The translations under genes were made by a program, and so were the position numbers. 19,114 bases of DNA, from the NCBI GenBank assembly GCA_002305925.1, contig DBRL01000010.1, forward strand, positions 126,086 through 145,199. The letters are read 5' to 3'. The notes beneath the pieces were generated by a model. That model saw nothing but the letters and a program-made list of their open reading frames with translations. It made no database searches and was not told where the DNA came from. Below are positions 6,971 to 13,489 of the stretch, in pieces (within the stretch, counting starts at the first letter, position 1; each line of letters opens with the position of its first letter). Source of the stretch: Candidatus Peregrinibacteria bacterium UBA1369. GTDB lineage: Bacteria > Patescibacteriota > Gracilibacteria > UBA1369.

Positions 6971-8122
6971 ATGTGGAAAAGGATTTCCTCAAACTTGACA
7001 GTTATTTTTCTGGCTCTATTGGTGTTGCTTTTGACCGTTCTGCTCATGTTCTCGGCTATAAACGGAATGTTTTCCTGGCGGGCTGGAGGAGTACGTGTTG
7101 AGAAAATAACCGAAAAACAGGTTTATATAGAGAGTTCTGCGGCCATGACGGCTTTGGATACTTTTCGTCGGAGTGTGGTGACTGTTTTGCCGCGCGAGGT
7201 CATCTCCAGCGTTCCGCTTTTGCCGCAGTCTTTACAGACAGTATGTTATTTAGATGGAAAGAATTGTGATTCATTGGCCGTCGTGCTTACTTCTGACGGC
7301 TTGGTTCTAGCTGGTTTTGATCTCGGTGACCGTTCCGTTGAACAATTGGTCGCTTTGGATCATCTGGGGAAGGTTTATGATTTGCGGGTTCGTTTTAGTT
7401 TTGAAGGCTATACGGTTATGCAACTTGTCCCTGAAGGTGTCTCGATGGATTCAAATGAGAACAGAAATAATTATGTCAATTTACGGCCGGTCAACTTGAC
7501 CGGGGTTGACGTACTCGCGACGGCGCAAAGGTTGCTGGTTTTGAAGGAGTCATTGGCTGACTGGGACCGGATTGAAGAGACCCTGATCACCTCGCTGAAA
7601 GAAAATGGCCGCTTTTTAAGCAGGATTGGAGAGGATGGTTTTTTTGTAGAGATGGGACTCGATGATTATATTTCCCTTGAAGGTGATTTACTGTTTGATC
7701 TTGGTGGCGGGCTGGTGGCGCTGGTGCTGAAGGATGGCAAGTTGTTGACGGCTGATCAGATTGAAGCATTGCTCGAGAGAATGGCAAAAAATCCTGAAAA
7801 TCCATCTCCATTGGATTGGGGCTTGAGTTGTCTGGTGCTGGATAAGGCCTTGGCGGGCGGTTTGGATTTACAAACCGATTATGGTTGTCTGATTACGGAT
7901 GGCATTGATGCCACTTACAAGTTGCATGGGGGCGGACTGATCAAGGGGGGAGCCGCCGAAAGGCTCGGTTTGAGAAGTGGTGATTTGGTACTGGAAATAG
8001 ATGGCCGTTCGCTGCTGGACGTCGGACCGCTGGAAATTTTGTCCCAAAAGGCACATGGCGAAAACATCCAGTTGACAGTCTGGCGGGGTGAACAGAGGTT
8101 GTTGCTGAACGGCGTGCTGTAA
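6971..8122 (+). CDS. Membrane-anchored HtrA-like PDZ protein with lost protease triad
   Basis: A 383-residue protein: TM helix (about 9-30), a trypsin-like region (about 65-265) and one PDZ domain (about 282-380, with GGAAERLGLRSGDLVLEIDG). The layout is that of DegS/HtrA. By-eye alignment to HtrA landmarks: SVVTV (69-72 region); SDGLVLAGFD (108-117) against the usual DGxxLTNxHVV; EGYTVMQL (145-152) against DLAVLKI; EGDLLFDLGGGLVALVLKDG (237-256) against SGGPLxxxxGxVVGI. The residues at the catalytic positions become D117 (for His), G146 (for Asp) and E237 (for Ser), so I call it proteolytically dead. It likely acts outside the membrane by binding peptides or partners through the PDZ domain. 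It follows the SpoIIE phosphatase but has its own promoter. The fold assignment is an inference; the PDZ part is firmer than the protease part. Confidence 0.72.
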   Translation: MWKRISSNLTVIFLALLVLLLTVLLMFSAINGMFSWRAGGVRVEKITEKQVYIESSAAMTALDTFRRSVVTVLPREVISSVPLLPQSLQTVCYLDGKNCDSLAVVLTSDGLVLAGFDLGDRSVEQLVALDHLGKVYDLRVRFSFEGYTVMQLVPEGVSMDSNENRNNYVNLRPVNLTGVDVLATAQRLLVLKESLADWDRIEETLITSLKENGRFLSRIGEDGFFVEMGLDDYISLEGDLLFDLGGGLVALVLKDGKLLTADQIEALLERMAKNPENPSPLDWGLSCLVLDKALAGGLDLQTDYGCLITDGIDATYKLHGGGLIKGGAAERLGLRSGDLVLEIDGRSLLDVGPLEILSQKAHGENIQLTVWRGEQRLLLNGVL

Positions 8123-8131
8123 TTTCAATTA

Positions 8132-8218
8132 TGGTGCGCGGGAGAGGACTTGAACCTCCATGCCCTTTCGGGCGCTACCACCTCAAGGTAGTGCGTCTGC
8201 CAGTTTCGCCACCCGCGC
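8132..8218 (-). tRNA. tRNA-Leu (GAG)
   Basis: Minus strand, 87 nt including an encoded CCA. The acceptor stem GCGCGGG pairs with CCCGCGC. The anticodon stem CTACC/GGTAG carries loop TTGAGGT, anticodon GAG, reading CUC and CUU. A long variable arm (CGCCCGAAAGGGCA region), class II as expected for leucine, and a T arm with GGTTCAAGTCC follow. It ends convergent to the HtrA-like gene, 9 bases apart. Confidence 0.95.
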
Positions 8219-8237
8219 GCTTTGCCGGTGCGCGATT

Positions 8238-8266
8238 AATATAGGTGGCTTTGATGAAAATTTCAA
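8238..8266 (-). promoter_or_regulatory. Promoter of tRNA-Leu
   Basis: Minus strand -35 TTGAAA (8266-8261, five of six consensus), a 17-base spacer, and -10 TATATT (8243-8238). Transcription would begin near 8231, about 13 nt before the tRNA 5' end. It is divergent from the tRNA-Val promoter. Confidence 0.62.
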
Positions 8267-8280
8267 TGCCTAAAAATTGC

Positions 8281-8309
8281 TTGAGTTTGGGGTGTCCCCG
8301 TGCTAAATT
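8281..8309 (+). promoter_or_regulatory. Promoter of tRNA-Val / tRNA-Ala / transporter unit
   Basis: -35 TTGAGT (8281-8286), a 17-base spacer ending in TGC, and -10 TAAATT (8304-8309). The start would be near 8316, about 25 nt before tRNA-Val. The spacer contains an inverted repeat GGGGTGTCCCC (8289-8299). Confidence 0.6.
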
Positions 8310-8340
8310 CTTGGCGTTTTAAATGTTCTTTTAAAGAGCA

Positions 8341-8416
8341 GGGCGCCTAGCTCAGTTGGTAGAGCATCTCGTTTACACCGAGAGGGTCAGGAGTTCGAGT
8401 CTCTTGGCGCCCACCA
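8341..8416 (+). tRNA. tRNA-Val (UAC)
   Basis: 76 nt with encoded CCA. Acceptor GGGCGCC/GGCGCCC, D arm GCTCAGTTGGTAGAGC, anticodon stem TCTCG/CGAGA with loop TTTACAC (anticodon UAC), T arm with GTTCGAGTC. It is the first gene of a plus-strand tRNA pair. Confidence 0.97.
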
Positions 8417-8450
8417 GATCGCTGAAAAGAGGATTGTTTACTCTTCGTGG

Positions 8451-8459
8451 TGATAAAAT
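8451..8459 (+). promoter_or_regulatory. Possible extended -10 element directly before tRNA-Ala
   Basis: TGATAAAAT (8451-8459) has the TGN extension plus -10 TAAAAT. Transcription from it would begin about 8466, at the tRNA-Ala 5' end itself (8467). No good -35 sits at 16-18 bases, so this is weaker than the other promoters and may simply be spacer in the tRNA-Val transcript. Confidence 0.3.
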
Positions 8460-8466
8460 GAAAAAT

Positions 8467-8542
8467 GGGCCTTTAGCTCAGCTGGTAGAGCGCCCCCATG
8501 GCATGGGGGAGGTCAGGAGTTCGAATCTCCTAAGGTCCACCA
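8467..8542 (+). tRNA. tRNA-Ala (GGC)
   Basis: 76 nt with encoded CCA. Acceptor GGGCCTT/AAGGTCC contains the G3-U70 wobble pair that identifies alanine tRNAs. D arm GCTCAGCTGGTAGAGC, anticodon stem CCCCC/GGGGG with loop ATGGCAT (anticodon GGC), T arm GTTCGAATC. The next gene's ATG lies 12 bases after the CCA. Confidence 0.97.
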
Positions 8543-8554
8543 TTTAAATTTTCA

Positions 8555-9202
8555 ATGCCGATGCAGAACAACGTAACTGTTCCCAGAAAGGTGCTGATCG
8601 CCCTGGCTGTTTACCTTACCTCACTTTTTGCCGCCAATACACTGGGCTTGAAAATCATGCCTTTCCTTTTTGACTCCCATCTTTCGGTAGGCGTTTTTAG
8701 TTTTCCGATTGTCTTTCTGATGACGGATGTCATTGGTGAGATCTATGGCAAAAAAATGGCCAAGCTGTTTGTGCTGGCCGGTTTTGTCAGTACCGCTCTC
8801 TTTATCATGTTTTCTTTTCTTTCTTTGGCCATGCCCTGGTCTGTCGATGGGGCATGGGTGCAGGAGGGCTACGATCAAGTGTTTGGTATATCCATTAGGA
8901 TTGCTGTCGCCTCGTTGGCAGCATTTGCCATAGGTGAATATCAGGATGTTTTTTCATTTTTCTTTTTTCGCGCCAAAATCGGTAAAAGACTTTTTTGGCT
9001 GCGTTCCACTCTGTCTAATATCTGGTCACAATTCTGGGACACGGTGATTTTTATGGTTATCGCCTTTGCCGGGGTGTACAGCAATGAAACCCTGGTTAGT
9101 ATCGTTGTTACCTGGTGGCTTTACAAAGTGGTGATGGGCATCTTCTTCACTCCATTGTCCTATGCAGGTTTATGGTTATTAAAAGACCGCAACGTTAAAT
9201 GA
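8555..9202 (+). CDS. yhhQ: Queuosine precursor transporter, YhhQ family
   Basis: A 215-residue membrane protein, the usual size for the YhhQ (Vut_1) family, with about six hydrophobic segments. Family signatures: FSFPIVFLMTDVIGEIYGKK (about 48-68), and the later LRSTLSNIWSQFWDTVIFM stretch with the S-N-xx-SQ-xx-DT pattern. Characterised relatives import 7-deazaguanine precursors (preQ0, preQ1 or queuine) for wobble-base queuosine in tRNAs with GUN anticodons. The neighbouring Val (UAC) and Ala (GGC) tRNAs are not queuosine targets, so that neighbourhood is positional. The gene lies 12 bases after tRNA-Ala without its own promoter and overlaps the next gene by ATGA. ATG 8561 is an alternative start two codons later. 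The exact substrate cannot be read from sequence. Confidence 0.86.
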   Translation: MPMQNNVTVPRKVLIALAVYLTSLFAANTLGLKIMPFLFDSHLSVGVFSFPIVFLMTDVIGEIYGKKMAKLFVLAGFVSTALFIMFSFLSLAMPWSVDGAWVQEGYDQVFGISIRIAVASLAAFAIGEYQDVFSFFFFRAKIGKRLFWLRSTLSNIWSQFWDTVIFMVIAFAGVYSNETLVSIVVTWWLYKVVMGIFFTPLSYAGLWLLKDRNVK

Positions 9203-9906
9203 ATATTCTTCCACTGAAAACCAGAATTTTTCGTGAAGGGGAAGATTTGTTGGATTTTATCGTCGAATATTTGCCTTCACTCCAGGATGGTGATGTTTTG
9301 GCAGTTACATCGAAAATTGTCGCCCTGGCGGAGGGACGTACGGCCGAGCTGTCTGATCAGGTTACCAAAGAAATGTTAATCAGAAGCGAAAGTGAAATGG
9401 CCCTGCAGACCAAATATACCTGGTTGACGGTAAAAGATGGCATGGTGATGGCTTCAGCAGGCATTGATGAGTCAAACGCCGACGGGAAATTGATATTATT
9501 GCCGGTGGACAGTTATGCTACGGCGGAGGCACTGAGGGGGAGGCTGATGGAACGTTTTTCGCTGTCGCGCCTGGGCGTTTTACTCACCGATAGCAGGACT
9601 TTGCCACTGCGAGCCGGTGTGATTGGCGTGTCGGTGGGACATGCGGGATTTCGGGCGGTGCGCAATTATATCGGTAAACCTGATATTTTTGGGAGGCAGA
9701 TGACGATGTCGCGTACCGACGTGGTGGACAGTCTGGCGGCGGCGGCAGTACTGGAAATGGGTGAGGGGGCGGAGCAGATACCCTTGGCACTGATTCGCGA
9801 TGCTACCGTTGAATTTGTTGACGTAGTGGACAGAAATGAATTGAAAATTGATTTGGAAGATGACATGTATCTGCCACTTTTTGGCAATATTTTTAGGGGA
9901 TCCTGA
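9199..9906 (+). CDS. CofE-like gamma-glutamyl ligase (putative folate or other cofactor glutamylation)
   Basis: A 235-residue protein of the coenzyme F420-0:L-glutamate ligase (CofE) family. Conserved stretches: GDVLAVTSKIVALAEGR (31-47), AGIDESNADG (87-96), TDSRTLPLRAGVIGVSVGHA (130-149), and RTDVVDSLAAAAVLEMGEG (172-190). CofE uses GTP to add glutamate through a gamma-amide bond to F420-0. CPR bacteria are not known as F420 producers, and such homologues in them are usually annotated as a putative folate-metabolism gamma-glutamate ligase. The true acceptor is unknown. The start overlaps the transporter stop (ATGA), so both are probably made from the tRNA-led transcript. The acidic C-terminal part (DLEDDMYLPLFGNIF) ends just before a gap with the ileS promoter. 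Confidence 0.82.
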   Translation: MNILPLKTRIFREGEDLLDFIVEYLPSLQDGDVLAVTSKIVALAEGRTAELSDQVTKEMLIRSESEMALQTKYTWLTVKDGMVMASAGIDESNADGKLILLPVDSYATAEALRGRLMERFSLSRLGVLLTDSRTLPLRAGVIGVSVGHAGFRAVRNYIGKPDIFGRQMTMSRTDVVDSLAAAAVLEMGEGAEQIPLALIRDATVEFVDVVDRNELKIDLEDDMYLPLFGNIFRGS

Positions 9907-9956
9907 GTGGGCGAGTTTTTGTTGGCAGGTATTGGGCCTCCTGGTCTCTGTTTTTA

Positions 9957-9985
9957 TAGACAGAAATAAGCTCTGGTGCTATATT
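9957..9985 (+). promoter_or_regulatory. Promoter of ileS
   Basis: -35 TAGACA (9957-9962, five of six consensus), a 17-base spacer ending in TGC, and -10 TATATT (9980-9985). The start would be near 9992 with a leader of about 31 nt, too short for a T-box riboswitch. A second -10-like TAAAAT sits at 10003-10008. The rest of the gap from 9907 shows nothing else. Confidence 0.6.
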
Positions 9986-10022
9986 ACGCCTGCTTCGTGC
10001 GCTAAAATTTACTTTTATTGCA

Positions 10023-13000
10023 ATGACTTTTAAACCGGTAAAAAACAATCAAAACCTGGTCGAGCTGGAAATGGAAAAACTGGATTATTGGCGGGAGGGG
10101 AAGATTTTTCAAAAATCTTTGGAACAGCGCATCAATGAAAAAAAAGTGACTTTTTTTGATGGTCCGCCCTTTGCCAATGGCATGCCCCATTACGGTCACA
10201 TGATGATCAGCGCGCTCAAGGACGCGGTGGCCCGCTATTGGACGATGAGAGGCTATTATGTTCCCCGTACCGCAGGCTGGGACTGTCACGGGGTGCCGGT
10301 GGAAAACGAGATAGAAAAAGCCCATGATATTCGTGGCCGGGCCGATATTGAAAAAATCGGTATTAATCAGTTCAATGCCGATTGCAGGGCTTCCGTTTTC
10401 AAATACAAGAAAGAATGGGAGCAGACACTGGAGCGCCTGGGCCGCTGGGTGGATTTCGAGCATGGATATGCCACTCTCGACAACAATTATATGGAGTCGA
10501 TCTGGGCGGTTTTCAAGCAAATCTGGGACAAGGGCATGGTTTATCAGGGCTATAAACCGATGCATATTTCCACCGCTCTGGAGACGCCGTTAAGTAATTT
10601 TGAGGCCTCGCTCAATTACAAGGATGTGACGGACTATTCTCTGACGGCTAAATTTGAGCTGGTGGATGAGCCGGGTACTTTTGTTTTGGCCTGGACTACC
10701 ACGCCCTGGACTTTGCCCGGCAATCAGGCTTTGGCCGTGGGGCCGGATTTGGAATATGTAAAAGTTGAATATCAGGGGCAGAAATTCATTCTCGGCAAGG
10801 CCAGGCTGGAGGATGTTTTCAAAGACCGTGAATACAGTGTAGTGGCCGATGTGAAGGCTTCCGAACTGATTGGTCGGCGCTACCGGCCACTTTTTGATTA
10901 TTATGCCCAAATGCATCCGCAATTTTTCCAGATTTTTGGGGCGCCGTTTGTCACCGTGGAAGGGGGAACCGGGGTGGTGCATATCGCCGGTGGTTTTGGC
11001 GAGGACGATTACAACCTGATCAGTGAGCACGGTCTCCCACCGATTGTGCACGTGGAAATGAATGGAAATTTCAGGGCCGAGGTGGTGGATTTTGCCGGCA
11101 AATACGTCCGTGCGCAGGATCAAAATATCGGCAAATGGCTTGAAGAAAAGGGACTGCTGTTTTCAAGCGAAAATTATCGCCATTCCTATCCGCATTGCTG
11201 GCGCACCGATACCCCTTTGCTCAATTATGTCACCGATTCATGGTTTGTCCGCGTTACCGACGTAAAGGACAAACTTTTGGCCAATAATCAGCAGATCAAT
11301 TGGCAGCCGCCGCATATCAAGGGGGGGCGTTTTGGCAAATGGCTGGAGGGGGCGCGCGACTGGAGCATTTCCAGGAGTCGTTATTGGGGATGTCCCTTGC
11401 CGATTTGGCAAAATGAAAATGGCGATCGTATCTGTGTCGGTAGCATGGCCGAGCTGGAAAAATTGACGGGAGGTAAATTGCCGAAGGACGCTGAGGGTAA
11501 GCTGGATCTGCATCGTCCCTATATTGACGAGATCACTTTCATGCATCCTGACCATGCCGGCGAAAATGACCAGAAATTTCTGATGCGCCGGGTGCCGGAT
11601 GTCTTTGATTGCTGGTTTGAGAGCGGTTCGATGCCCTATGCCGAATGGCATTATCCTTTCCAGAACAAAGATCGTTTCGAAGCCAGTTTTCCCGCCGATT
11701 TTATCATTGAGGCGATAGATCAGACCCGTGGCTGGTTTTATACTTTGCATGTATTGGCTACCATTCTTTTTGACAAGCCCGCTTTCAAGAACATTATCTG
11801 TACCGGTCATATCAATGCTGCCGATGGTGAGAAACTCTCCAAAAGCAAAAAGAATTTTCCCGACCCGACGCTGCTTTTTGCCGGAAAGGGGGTGGACGCG
11901 GTGCGTTTTTATCTCTATCAGTCTCCGGTGGTACTGGGCGATGGTGTGCGCTTCTCGGAGCAGCATGTCGATGAATTTATGAAGAAATTCAATCTGACTA
12001 TCTGGAACACATATAGTTTCTTTGTGACTTATGCCAATATTGATGGCTGGACTCCTGAAAAACTGCAGCAGAATTTCACTCCCGCCCATGCGCTGGATCG
12101 CTGGGTTCTCTCGGAGTTGAATTTGCTGATCAAAACGGTGACCGAGCAGATGGATGACTATAATTTGATGCGTGCGACCAGGCCAATGATGGATTTTGTC
12201 GACAATCTTTCCAATTGGTATATTCGTCGTTCCCGCCGCCGTTTCTGGAAGTCGGAAAATGACGCGGACAAAAATGAAGCCTATCAGACATTGTATTCGG
12301 TTTTGGTTGTTTTTTCCAAATTACTGGCACCATTTATGCCTTTTTTGGCTGAGGAAATCCATCGCAATCTGACCGGCAGGGAATCGGTTCATCTGGAGAA
12401 TTGGCCGGAATACAGGGGGGAATTTGTGGATAACCGTCTCAATCAACAGAATTATCTGGTGCGTTCAATTGTCACCCTGGGGCATCAGGTTCGTGCCAAT
12501 CAGAAAATCAGGGTTCGGCAACCGCTTGAGCGGGTGGAGGTTGCCTTGCCCGGTGCCGCTGATGCCGGTAGCGTTTTCGAACAGGCGGAGGTGATAGCCG
12601 AGGAGCTAAATGTAAAAGAAGTAAAATTAATTGCCGCGGAAGAATTAGGCGGGCGAATAAAAAAAGTGCTCAAGCCCAATGCCAAACTTTTAGGACCAAA
12701 ATTCGGTTCTCTGGTGCAGGATATTATTCGTGAGGCCAAAGCCGGTAATTTTACGGAAACTGAAAGCGGCGTATTGATCAATGGTTTGACGGTGGGAGAA
12801 GGCAATGAGGTGCGTCTGACCGGGGAGGAGTATATGCTGGAAACCACTTCAGGTGAAGAAAATGGTGCTACGGCGGCGGCCAGTGAAAAGGGGATTACGG
12901 TGATTCTGCACACTGCGATCACGCCCGAGCTGCAGGCTGAGGGATATGCGCGTGAATTGGTCAGAATGGTTCAGGACCTTCGAAAGGAGGCAGATTATCA

Positions 13001-13193
13001 GGTCAATGATCATATAATTCTCGATATATCTGCGGAAAAACCTCTATCGGATGCCGTGACCGCGTTTGCCGACTATATTCGTCGCGAAACATTGGCCGAT
13101 GAGCTGATTCAAAAGGGTGAGATGGAGTGGGACAGGGAAACTGAGGCGGAAATCGATTTTCATAAAGTGAAAATTGCCCTGAAAAAGGCCTGA
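10023..13193 (+). CDS. ileS: Isoleucyl-tRNA synthetase, type 2 (eukaryote-like)
   Basis: A 1056-residue class I synthetase that charges tRNA-Ile in the cytoplasm. The HIGH motif is HYGH (56-59) in PPFANGMPHYGH; the KMSKS motif is KLSKS (604-608). The CP1 editing domain holds AWTTTPWTLPGNQA (about 223-236) and GTGVVHIAGGFGEDDY, where the usual HIAP is HIAG. ISRSRYWGCPLPIW and VFDCWFESGSMPYAEWHYPF are typical for IleRS. After the anticodon-binding helix bundle (LAPFMPFLAEEIHRNL) comes the KIRVRQPL segment and a long C-terminal extension (YARELVRMVQDLRKEADYQV). There is no Cys4 zinc site at the end as in the E. coli type. This layout matches type 2 IleRS. Own promoter upstream, GC-rich hairpin downstream. 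Confidence 0.97.
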   Translation: MTFKPVKNNQNLVELEMEKLDYWREGKIFQKSLEQRINEKKVTFFDGPPFANGMPHYGHMMISALKDAVARYWTMRGYYVPRTAGWDCHGVPVENEIEKAHDIRGRADIEKIGINQFNADCRASVFKYKKEWEQTLERLGRWVDFEHGYATLDNNYMESIWAVFKQIWDKGMVYQGYKPMHISTALETPLSNFEASLNYKDVTDYSLTAKFELVDEPGTFVLAWTTTPWTLPGNQALAVGPDLEYVKVEYQGQKFILGKARLEDVFKDREYSVVADVKASELIGRRYRPLFDYYAQMHPQFFQIFGAPFVTVEGGTGVVHIAGGFGEDDYNLISEHGLPPIVHVEMNGNFRAEVVDFAGKYVRAQDQNIGKWLEEKGLLFSSENYRHSYPHCWRTDTPLLNYVTDSWFVRVTDVKDKLLANNQQINWQPPHIKGGRFGKWLEGARDWSISRSRYWGCPLPIWQNENGDRICVGSMAELEKLTGGKLPKDAEGKLDLHRPYIDEITFMHPDHAGENDQKFLMRRVPDVFDCWFESGSMPYAEWHYPFQNKDRFEASFPADFIIEAIDQTRGWFYTLHVLATILFDKPAFKNIICTGHINAADGEKLSKSKKNFPDPTLLFAGKGVDAVRFYLYQSPVVLGDGVRFSEQHVDEFMKKFNLTIWNTYSFFVTYANIDGWTPEKLQQNFTPAHALDRWVLSELNLLIKTVTEQMDDYNLMRATRPMMDFVDNLSNWYIRRSRRRFWKSENDADKNEAYQTLYSVLVVFSKLLAPFMPFLAEEIHRNLTGRESVHLENWPEYRGEFVDNRLNQQNYLVRSIVTLGHQVRANQKIRVRQPLERVEVALPGAADAGSVFEQAEVIAEELNVKEVKLIAAEELGGRIKKVLKPNAKLLGPKFGSLVQDIIREAKAGNFTETESGVLINGLTVGEGNEVRLTGEEYMLETTSGEENGATAAASEKGITVILHTAITPELQAEGYARELVRMVQDLRKEADYQVNDHIILDISAEKPLSDAVTAFADYIRRETLADELIQKGEMEWDRETEAEIDFHKVKIALKKA

Positions 13194-13199
13194 AAATGC

Positions 13200-13225
13200 C
13201 GCCGCGCCGTTTGACCGGCGCGGCG
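13200..13225 (+). terminator. GC-rich hairpin after ileS (no T run)
   Basis: A perfect 10-pair stem: 13200-13209 (CGCCGCGCCG) with 13216-13225 (CGGCGCGGCG), loop of six bases TTTGAC. It starts six bases after the ileS stop. No T run follows, so it is not a standard intrinsic terminator. It could end or stabilise the ileS transcript. Its loop and the start of its 3' arm also contain the -35 box of the next promoter. Confidence 0.5.
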
Positions 13226-13239
13226 CGGTATGCTATAAG
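13211..13239 (+). promoter_or_regulatory. Promoter of the secG-SBP5-rplI-ruvX run
   Basis: -35 TTGACC (13211-13216, five of six), a 17-base spacer ending in TGC, and -10 TATAAG (13234-13239). Transcription would start near 13246, about 22 nt before the secG ATG. The -35 box is inside the hairpin that follows ileS. The leader is AT-rich without a Shine-Dalgarno sequence. Confidence 0.65.
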
Positions 13240-13267
13240 TCTGTCGGTCACAGTTAATTAAATTAAA

Positions 13268-13489
13268 ATGATTACATTTCTCAAATATTTTCAGTTGATT
13301 GTTTCTTTTTTGTTGATTATTTCCATTTTGCTGCAAAACAAGACTTCCGGCTTCTCGGCCGGCTCGATGACTTCGACCACTGCCATTCAGACCACCAGGC
13401 GCGGTGCCGAAAAGGTTATTTTCAACGCCACTATTATTTTTGCGGTGCTTTTCGTGCTGACTTCTCTGGCCTTTCTGTTTCTGGCCTAG
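13268..13489 (+). CDS. secG: Preprotein translocase subunit SecG
   Basis: A 73-residue protein with two hydrophobic helices (about 4-22 and 49-72) joined by a cytoplasmic loop. SecG features: ISILLQNKTSGFSAGS after helix 1 (the LLQxxKxxG pattern) and TTRRGAEKVIFNATIIFAV (the RRGxEKxL pattern) before helix 2. SecG is the small accessory subunit of the SecYEG channel and helps SecA-driven export. Its stop TAG is followed without any gap by the ATG of a substrate-binding protein (TAG|ATG), so the two are very likely translated in a coupled way. It has its own promoter upstream. Length and topology are normal for the family. Confidence 0.93.
   Translation: MITFLKYFQLIVSFLLIISILLQNKTSGFSAGSMTSTTAIQTTRRGAEKVIFNATIIFAVLFVLTSLAFLFLA

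Noticed and set aside
8132..8555. tRNA cluster as an integration site of a mobile element
   Set aside because: No integrase gene, no direct repeat of a tRNA 3' end that I could see, and housekeeping genes on both sides.
9907..10022. T-box or other riboswitch ahead of ileS
   Set aside because: The predicted leader is about 31 nt and the whole gap is 116 bases, with no T-box sequence; only a promoter is supported.
11238..12089. Long minus-strand frame of 283 codons inside ileS
   Set aside because: Antisense to the conserved catalytic and editing parts of IleRS; produced by codon bias, no recognisable domain.
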